64,000 nt of DNA from Helichrysum umbraculigerum. Its lineage: Eukaryota > Streptophyta > Magnoliopsida > Asterales > Asteraceae. Position numbers and translations under genes: made by a program. The stretch is from assembly GCA_949592205.1 (NCBI GenBank), contig CATIUR010000002.1:3876501-3940500 (forward strand). Direction: 5' to 3'. Of this stretch, positions 57,044 to 64,000 are shown piece after piece. Position 1 is the stretch's first letter, and every line of letters starts with the position of its first letter. The notes beneath the pieces were generated by a model. It had not been told where the DNA came from, ran no database searches, and saw only the letters and a program-made list of their open reading frames with translations.

Positions 57044-58342
57044 CTACATTTTATCCAAATCCGGAGGAACATAATCACCCTCCCTAGTGTCCTCACTAAT
57101 CTCATTATCATTAAAATTTTCTAAGATAGAAATTACAAAATCATTCTCTACAACCTCACCTCGATTTTGATCACCAACACTCTCCTTCAGTTCTCTTGGT
57201 CTTTTTAATTCTCTAGTGTTCCGAGATCCCAGTAATACAAGATCCAACATTTTACTTCTAACAACATAAACGGGATTCGGGGAAACAAGACAATCTTTAC
57301 AATACGCTTCCCTAAGAAAAACCATTTGAGTACAACCTCGTGTAGATATGTAAAAGATCCCAGGATGCTTCAAAATAAGCTCACGAAAGTTAACTGGAAG
57401 ACAGAAATCTTTCTTAAAATGCACTAGTCGTTCAACCTCAACCATCTTTTCAGCTGTCAAGCTCAAAAGCTCGTGAAGAATCCCAACAGCCCGTTTCTCA
57501 AACCGCTCAATCCCTCCACATGTTGAGGCCCGAAAAACGTCTTTTTTCTCATAAGGCTTAACATAAGTAAGTCTTTGCCAATCTTTCAACTTCCCTTTAA
57601 ACCCTGCTTTTATCTTGAACCCCGCAGGGAAATCAATCGGAAACGCATATTTCGTCTCGAATTCACTCAACCATTTCTCATTATACTCTTTTTCCCTCCA
57701 TTTCTCAACTTCAGCCACCTTCAAATCCTCATCAACACAATCATTATCAACCAATCTCACTACCTCTAAATCAACCAACTCAAACTCATCATACTTTTCA
57801 AGAATTGATTCCCGGAAATCATCAGGTAATCCTAATTCTCTTTTAATCAACCTCAAAGCATGAATATGAAGACTCCTAGTAACAGACATCATTAAAAGCT
57901 TTCTTAACCTTATAACATTATCAAATTCCATATCTTGAATCGCATTCCTTTCTTCTTGAAGTAAAGATTTCATCTTAGAAGTTAACTTACAACAGATATT
58001 TCTTCTAATTGGGTGAGGGAATACGTCGAACACATGGGGGTACTTATTAAGAAACCCGCCAACGGGAACCTTTAGCCCAACAATTTTATTCCAACGTGAC
58101 ATGATTTGTACGGAAACAAAAGGTCCCCTGCGTCTAGCGGACATAAGTTCATGGAGACTTAAAATTAAGTTGAGTTTGCGGTAATTGACCATTAAAGTAT
58201 CGAGTTTTAAGTCTCTAGTTCGGTCTTCTAACCGGGTTTGTGCCGTGACCGCTGGTTTCTTCCATCGGCATTGTGTTGTGGAGTTAAATGGTCCAAATTG
58301 GAGTTGAATTTGATTAACGAATCGCTGTAAAACCCTAGTCAT
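57044..58342 (-). CDS. PORR-domain organelle RNA-binding protein (WTF1/RPD1 family)
   Basis: An intronless 432-aa protein. An N-terminal presequence rich in Arg, Gln and Ser (MTRVLQRFVNQIQLQFGPFN) suggests mitochondrial, less likely plastid, import. From about residue 40 to 370 runs the plant organelle RNA recognition domain: DRTRDLKLDTLM, KVPVGGFLNKYPHVFDVFPH, LRLIKRELGLPDDFRESIL, PFNFRELIL-like LPVNFRELILKHPGIFYIST, then KGCTQMVFLREAY-like RGCTQMVFLREAY. The tail is acidic. Characterised members promote splicing of organellar group II introns (WTF1 in plastids, WTF9 in mitochondria). Which intron this one serves cannot be told. A 5'UTR exon with a donor CTCTCAG|GTTTTT may lie at about 58580-58690. 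Confidence 0.9.
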   Translation of the reverse strand: MTRVLQRFVNQIQLQFGPFNSTTQCRWKKPAVTAQTRLEDRTRDLKLDTLMVNYRKLNLILSLHELMSARRRGPFVSVQIMSRWNKIVGLKVPVGGFLNKYPHVFDVFPHPIRRNICCKLTSKMKSLLQEERNAIQDMEFDNVIRLRKLLMMSVTRSLHIHALRLIKRELGLPDDFRESILEKYDEFELVDLEVVRLVDNDCVDEDLKVAEVEKWREKEYNEKWLSEFETKYAFPIDFPAGFKIKAGFKGKLKDWQRLTYVKPYEKKDVFRASTCGGIERFEKRAVGILHELLSLTAEKMVEVERLVHFKKDFCLPVNFRELILKHPGIFYISTRGCTQMVFLREAYCKDCLVSPNPVYVVRSKMLDLVLLGSRNTRELKRPRELKESVGDQNRGEVVENDFVISILENFNDNEISEDTREGDYVPPDLDKM

Positions 58343-58742
58343 GTTTATAGTGGCGATATATGCACTAAAGTTGTGAGCTTTGAAGTGTAATTTTGCGAGA
58401 TACTATTCTAACTGATTAAGTCAAGCAATTAACAGTTTTGGATTTTTATAATATTTGACAGCTTCACACACAGCACAAATTGAGGCACTTTGGAATAAAA
58501 TAACAAAAAATCAAAATGCGTTGTGAAATCGCAAAACCCAAAATACGAAATAACACAAAATCAATCATCGAGAAAAACCTGAGAGAATGTTGTTGAAGGT
58601 GTTGGCTGGCGTCAGACTTTCCGGCGATGTCAAAGAGCCGGCGAACTGAAGAAGGCGACGATATGACGGAGGCTGCTGGAAGAAAATATGAAAAGCATAC
58701 TAAATAGTACTGAAATTGAAATACACCGTCTTTTGGATACAT

Positions 58743-60336
58743 TTAAATTACTATCGTACGTATTTCCTGAACTTGTAAAAAAAATGTCAATTTATGTAGT
58801 TAAAAACACGCAAAAAAACAAACAATAGATGATTTTAAAACTTGAATACATACAATAGGATGTTTCAAAGTTTGATACATATAAATATAATAGTAAAATG
58901 TACAAAATTCGATACATAACCAAACTATAAACCCTTCTATAAACCCCTTATTGAGTTTGAATAAATCATTTTACATAATTTTGCTATATAAATTTATTTA
59001 GTAATTTTAATTTTAATATTTACCGAGTTAAGTAGAGTTAAAAGTTCAATTTCGAGTCGAGTTTGAAAGTACCCGGTACGTCCGTATTAACATTGATTAA
59101 TACTCTAACGTTGCGTTTGATTCACGAAATATTTTTGATAGAACTGGAATTCATGAGAAAATTGGATGACTGTGAAGAAAACATATATGTGGAATGGAGT
59201 TGAGATTCTAATTCCATCGAATTCGATCTCAAAATAAATTTGCATTAACTTTGATTAATACTTCAAGTCTTTAATATTGATACTTAATTGGAGTTGATCT
59301 CAAAATAAAGATAAGTTAATGGAGTTCAACATCGAGCTTGAAATTAAAGTCTCAATCAAGTTTGAGTTAAACTTGAAGCTTGAAAGTAGAGGTGGTGGTT
59401 TTAGACCCATTGTTTATTTTTTGGTGTACTTGATTAATATTTATGAGCAGATGAATTTGTTGGGTCTCCTATCATTTTTTTTGGATGGATCTAAATGGGT
59501 ATTTAATATAACTTTTAATTGTATAACAATTAACCAACGGGTCTAACGGGTAATTTTTTTTTTTCCACCTCATTTCATTTTTTACTCAAATAAAAAAAAA
59601 ATTGTGGAAACCCGATGGGTCGACCTGACCCGAGACCCATTTGACCCGGACCCGTTTAGACCCATCCTCCTAAATAAAAATTTTGTGAAAACCCGATGGG
59701 TCGACCTGACTCGAGACCCATTTGACCCGGATCCGTTTAGACCCATCCTCCTAAATGACCCATAGACAGAGACCTATTTAGACCCAAACCCATCTAGACC
59801 CGTGACCAGACCCATTCAATTTGCCACTTATACTTGAAAGTGAAAATTTGAGAACAATCTTGTGAACTCCATTAAAGTTGTTTACATATTTTCAGATATA
59901 GATTGAATCGGATTCGGATTCGGATTTCTCAAACTACATATGAACCCATAATTGAGTGTCGATTATTAATGAAAAAAAAAGGACAAGTTTGACCTTTTTA
60001 AGGCATACATGGTTAGTAACCTGCTGTTAGAATCCAACGTCACCTCCTTATTTAGTCACTTCTACCCAACAACAGATTGAACAGAAACCGAGTTCATTTT
60101 ACCAATAAAACACATTGGAATTTTCGATCTCAATACATCATCTAAAGGGCTATTTCCTACGTATTATAATGACTGACATTTAAGACCATATAGATATACA
60201 AACTGAAACAACAAACCAATCCTGATACATAATCCAACTAATGATTCCATTTTTGTTGGCAGCATTAGATACACCTGATATCTGTGTTATGGTGCACTGG
60301 TTGGACAACGGAGAAAGAATGTGGTTATTCACATCC
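58743..60336. other. Intergenic region with a small tandem repeat
   Basis: AT-rich spacer. An 81-bp unit (starting CCCGATGGGTCGACCTGAC at 59611 and 59692) is repeated twice, followed by GACCCATTTGACCC-like degenerate copies to about 59820. Otherwise no gene. The right end is the pectin acetylesterase 3'UTR. Confidence 0.6.
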
Positions 60337-63300
60337 TCAATGAAATCGTGGCCCGGTGAAATCCATATTGTAGCATGTAGGATTGCAAGGATAAGGACAA
60401 TCGATATGTTTTGATACTTTTCGGTCAAAAAACCAATCACCAACTGATTCTGCAATAGTCTATTCAACCAGAAACAAAGCGCGTAAGCACGTCAATCCGA
60501 TTATGCAGGATAATAGTTACTGGTGGAATATGTACTTCAATAAATGATAAACTTAACAAGGTATAGTTATACGTAATAATATTTTAAGTTTTTAACATTA
60601 CCTTGTTATTTAATTTGGGAGAATTTGGACTGTGCCATGTCTCAGTCCATGTTTGGCAGTGAATATAGCAAGAATTTATAAACATTCCTACATCCTTCAT
60701 CTGCTGAAGGTCTGACAATGCCTGTAAGAGCGAATTTCGGAATCCTGTATGAATATGACCTCAGTGAGTATATAGCCTAGTTACAGTGTTTTACCAAATT
60801 TCATACATGTAATACCGTTTAGCACTTGAATCTGTTCAGGGCTACAATTGTGAATGTTGAGGTGGCATTTGTGCCAATGACCATGAGGATCTGCTGGACC
60901 AGGTACCAAAACGTTTTTTATCTGTTCAGCAAAAAAGATAAATGCATATGAGAAAAAGCATTAATAAGATGACTAAAAAGCTCTAATATTACCTGCCAAA
61001 AGTCATAAGCTGGGTTGACAAGGAAAAGTGGCGTTTTTATGCTCCTCACTATATTTTGAGGAAAGTAACACTGGGTTGCATTTCATGGAAAAACGAGTTA
61101 ATAGCAAAGAAATAAAACATGATAAATTCTTACGAGTAAAATGTCATGTATACTTTGTGATGTTCACATGGATAAAGAGCAAATTTCAGGAATAAAAGGT
61201 AAAGACAATGAAGGTACCTTTGATGGTTCCATTTTGGCTACACAATCCTTTTTCAAGCTTCCAGCTGCACCCTGACATCATGATACATGAAGACTGATGA
61301 ACGTGATGCAAATTTTAAAGTATCAAAAGAAGAATTCTTTAGTTCAATGGGCATATTACTGAGTTGTATTTTAAAGTTATAAACTACACACATGTTGAAT
61401 ATCTCCAAACCATATGCTATAAATACATCAATAACTAACAAACCTGGAGATTGACAACATCATGGTAAAAGGACTGAAAGGAGGCATTACCAGCAATATC
61501 TTTCCTGCAATCAAGGAAAATTGATGCGTAACTTTTCAACCTTCAGGAAAACTAGTAAATAATCGACCGTCTCTTTTCCAATATTAAGATATACCATGTA
61601 CACCTCAAGAAAGAAAGAAAAAAAAACACTTTGAAGTCACTTGTGTAAAAGAAATAATACTAACAGTGTATTAGAATTTATCTATCTTCTCTCTATCTCT
61701 AAAACAGACAGGTAGCACATAATAAGCTGATGAGAGAGAACTGGCTTGATCAAACTTTGTGTACGATTTACCAACATAATATGATTTCTAAAGTTCTCTA
61801 GATGAGATTATTCGGACGACTACTGTAGCAGTATTTTAATTAACTGATTACACAAAAAAAGAACAAATCAAATAATGGTCATTTTAGAACAACATACTCA
61901 TTGAGAAAGAAACCTGCATCAGATAAACATTTGACTTTAGCATCCTTCGACAAAATTTCTCTGAAGTCATCGCAGTGTATGAGCGTTGCGAGCCCTCCAG
62001 CTGAGCACCCAGAAAGAAGTGCCTATGATGTAGAAATGTTTGAAATTTCAATAGAAAATAATCATTATAATCCTAGTATACTACAGATTCTATGCAACAA
62101 GAATTCAAGGTAAAAAGGTTGTACTTCTATTAACTTTTTCTACTGTTCATATTGGTTGATATTTTAAGGAAATTTAACTTGGGAGGCTTAAACATTGGTA
62201 GCCTAAGGTCTTTCAATTGGGGTTATTGGGAAGTGGTGGTGGCGTTTTAGGGTCGGGGGTGATTCATTATGGGTGAAAGTGATTAAAAGTATTTACAGTG
62301 AGGATGGGGGTGTGACAGGAGTGAGGGGTAGGAGAGAGGGTGGGGGTGGAGTGTAGATCAATATTATTAAAGTGAATGAGGTTTTGGAACACAAGGGTGT
62401 TAATTTTGTTGATTCGTTTCATAAAGTTGTGGGGGATGGGCAGTCAACTAAATTTTGGTTGGATAAGTGGGTGGTAGATGATCAATTGTGTGATAAGTTT
62501 CCTAGATTGTGCAATCTCGAAAGTGTTAAAAATGTGTCAGTGAGTGGAAGGGGTGAGTGGAAGGGGTGAGTGGGTAGAGGGTGAGTGGCGTTGGGTTTGG
62601 GGGTGGAGGGGTAGAATTTGAGGGAGATCTGAGAGTGAGTTTGAAGAATTATGTGTTTTACTTAATAATGTTCATATTTCAGCAGATTCCAGGGATTTGT
62701 GGAGGTGGTCCCATGACGACAAAGGCTACTCAGTGAAAATCTTGCGGGAGATGGCAGACGTCAAGCTGTTGGGGAACGTGAATCAAGCTGAGAAGACAAC
62801 ATGGATCAAGTGTACTCTAAGAACAGTGAACGTTTCTATGTGGAGGCTAAAGAGAGGTTGTCTTCCAGCGAGGGCTCTTCTTGATAACGTTGGTGTAGAT
62901 CTTCATTCTGTTTTATGCCCCGTGTGTGATGACGCGGTTGAAACCATCGCTCATGCTTTGGTTCGATGTAAGCATGCTAAAGATGTCTGGGTAAAAGTTT
63001 TTAATTGGTGGAATATGAATTCTTTTACGGGAAATTCAATCGAGGATGTGCTTAATTCTGATGGTTCTTCTAGGCTTTCTGGGGCTTGAATCAAGCTATG
63101 GAGGGCTATTAGTTGCATCACTTTTTACATGTTATGGAAGGATCGAAATATGAAGGTGTTTCCGGGGAGTCGAAATCAGAGTCAGAAGGATGTGTTTAAT
63201 GAAATCCAAGTTGTTTCGTTTTTCTGGATCTCGCATAGAAGAAAGGATTGGAATGTCTCATGGTCAGAGTGGTGCACGGGTCCGGGCAATGGTCTGTAGT

Positions 63301-64000
63301 TGTTGTGTTGTTCAAGGGAGGTTGGTCTTGCAATGGTCTGTAGTTGATTGATAATGTCGTAGGTTTTTATCATTTTTGTTGTTCTTTCGCTTAGTTCGTT
63401 GGTCTGTAGTTTATATCTGGGTTGTTTTGTTGTGTCTGGTTGGCTCTTTAATGAATGGCTTTTCAATAAAAAAAAAAAAAAAAAATCTTTTTCTACTGTC
63501 TTTTAGCTTACACCACACCAGTTTGTTTGGGATAAAGGTCTGTGTTATAAATAAGATATCAAATAGTTTTAGTTAACATCAGAATGTAATATATTCCATT
63601 AAATGTACCTCTTGAGCATTAGTTAATCCAATTGACAAGAGTTCATCCATCATTGCTTCCCAGATAAGTTGACCTCTAAAGAAAAGTTTAGTATCAATCT
63701 GTAGCAGTATTAAAACAAGCAAAATCTTTAATATATTAATAGACATGCTTTAAACATATTTTACGGTTTAAAGAGAACTTGCTTTTTGTTCACTTTCAGG
63801 GTGCCCAGCAAAAGATGCACCATCACAGTACCGTATCTTGACCTTGTTCCAGTTATAAAAATCTGAAAATGAGTCAGCAGATTATTGTTTAAATAAAGAA
63901 TAACAAGAGAACCTTATGCAATTGATACAAAGGGTTGCAACTTTTACAATAACACGTCTATTCAAATTTTAAGTATGATGTGAAGTTACTTTACAGGCTT
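60337..64000 (-). CDS. PAE: Pectin acetylesterase (CE13), N-terminal exons beyond right edge
   Basis: A cell-wall serine esterase that removes acetyl groups from homogalacturonan. Visible exons on the minus strand: 63862-63779, 63673-63609, 62022-61898, 61504-61444, 61271-61218, 61070-60993, 60921-60816, 60744-60602 and 60459-60337, all in frame. Motifs in order: FYNWNKVKIRYCDGASFAGH, QLIWEAMMDELL, the nucleophile motif LLSGCSAGGLATLIHCDDF, SFYHDVVNLQ, TPLFLVNPAYDFWQ (catalytic Asp region), DPHGHWHKCHLN, and NSCYIHCQTWTE (catalytic His region). The end is CPYPCNPTCYNMDFTGPRFH. The 63608-62023 intron is enlarged by a LINE. The signal peptide and first exons are outside the window. Confidence 0.93.
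62147..63486 (+). mobile_element. 5'-truncated LINE (L1-like) in PAE intron
   Basis: A 13-bp duplication CTTTTTCTACTGT (62134-62146 and 63487-63499) flanks a 1.34-kb insert ending in AATAAAA and about 20 A residues, the hallmark of target-primed LINE insertion. The 5' end is cut within the region after reverse transcriptase (WWRFRVGGDSLWVKVIKSIY). Several frame breaks follow. Confidence 0.92.
62697..63089 (+). pseudogene. LINE zf-RVT domain fragment
   Basis: Encodes the zinc-binding region found C-terminal to plant LINE reverse transcriptases: WIKCTLRTVNVSMWRLKRG, LPARALLDNVGVD and the cysteine/histidine cluster CPVCDDAVETIAHALVRCKH. The frame closes at 63087-63089, while homologous coding seems to continue in other frames. 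It is a dead remnant read in the opposite direction to the PAE gene. Confidence 0.85.

Noticed and set aside
58464..58742. 92-codon minus-strand ORF upstream of the PORR gene
   Set aside because: No homology; better explained as the PORR 5'UTR and promoter.

Overview
This is nuclear DNA of a flowering plant. Genes are split by many AT-rich GT-AG introns, the products are plant organelle and cell-wall proteins, and between the genes lie LTR retrotransposons, MITEs, MULE and PIF/Harbinger elements and a LINE. Protein character fits an asterid eudicot, possibly Asteraceae, but that is a guess. I see no rRNA, tRNA or CRISPR array.

Left part (1-18.8 kb). A mitochondrial FtsH (m-AAA) protease gene runs off the left edge on the minus strand. 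Next come about 14 kb of nested elements whose target-site duplications (TSDs) can be read: a Stowaway-like MITE split by a solo LTR (TSD TTAAT), which is split by a nearly complete Ty3/gypsy chromovirus (TSD CATAA). Beside it a MULE-type foldback MITE is split by a second solo LTR (TSD ATATT). That LTR carries a remarkable array of short hairpins with an invariant TCGTTCT loop and changing but complementary stems. A Ty1/copia solo LTR follows.

Middle (18.8-47.7 kb). An intact FES1 gene (Hsp70 nucleotide-exchange factor) is followed by a broken thaumatin-like gene. Then comes the 20-exon RFC1 clamp-loader gene, with an in-frame TAG in exon 3 and a 4.9-kb intron holding a MULE with a PIF/Harbinger element nested in it. 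Next lies a second copy of the FES1-tail/thaumatin block: here FES1 is truncated and split by a very young non-autonomous LTR element, while the thaumatin-like gene is intact. So each copy of the duplicated block has kept a different gene. A plastid fructose-1,6-bisphosphatase gene follows.

Right part (47.7-64 kb). An endosulfine (ENSA/ARPP19) gene with six small coding exons and a long 5'UTR intron is followed by a hAT-like element with two foldback MITEs inserted at (TA)n tracts. Then come an intronless PORR-domain organelle RNA-binding gene with a 1.2-kb tandem repeat downstream, and a pectin acetylesterase gene that leaves the right edge and has a 5'-truncated LINE in one intron.

The genes are unrelated single-copy functions and do not form a pathway. 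The main biology is how transposition and segmental duplication have reshaped the locus. Exon borders were placed by eye from splice consensus, reading frame and protein-family similarity.
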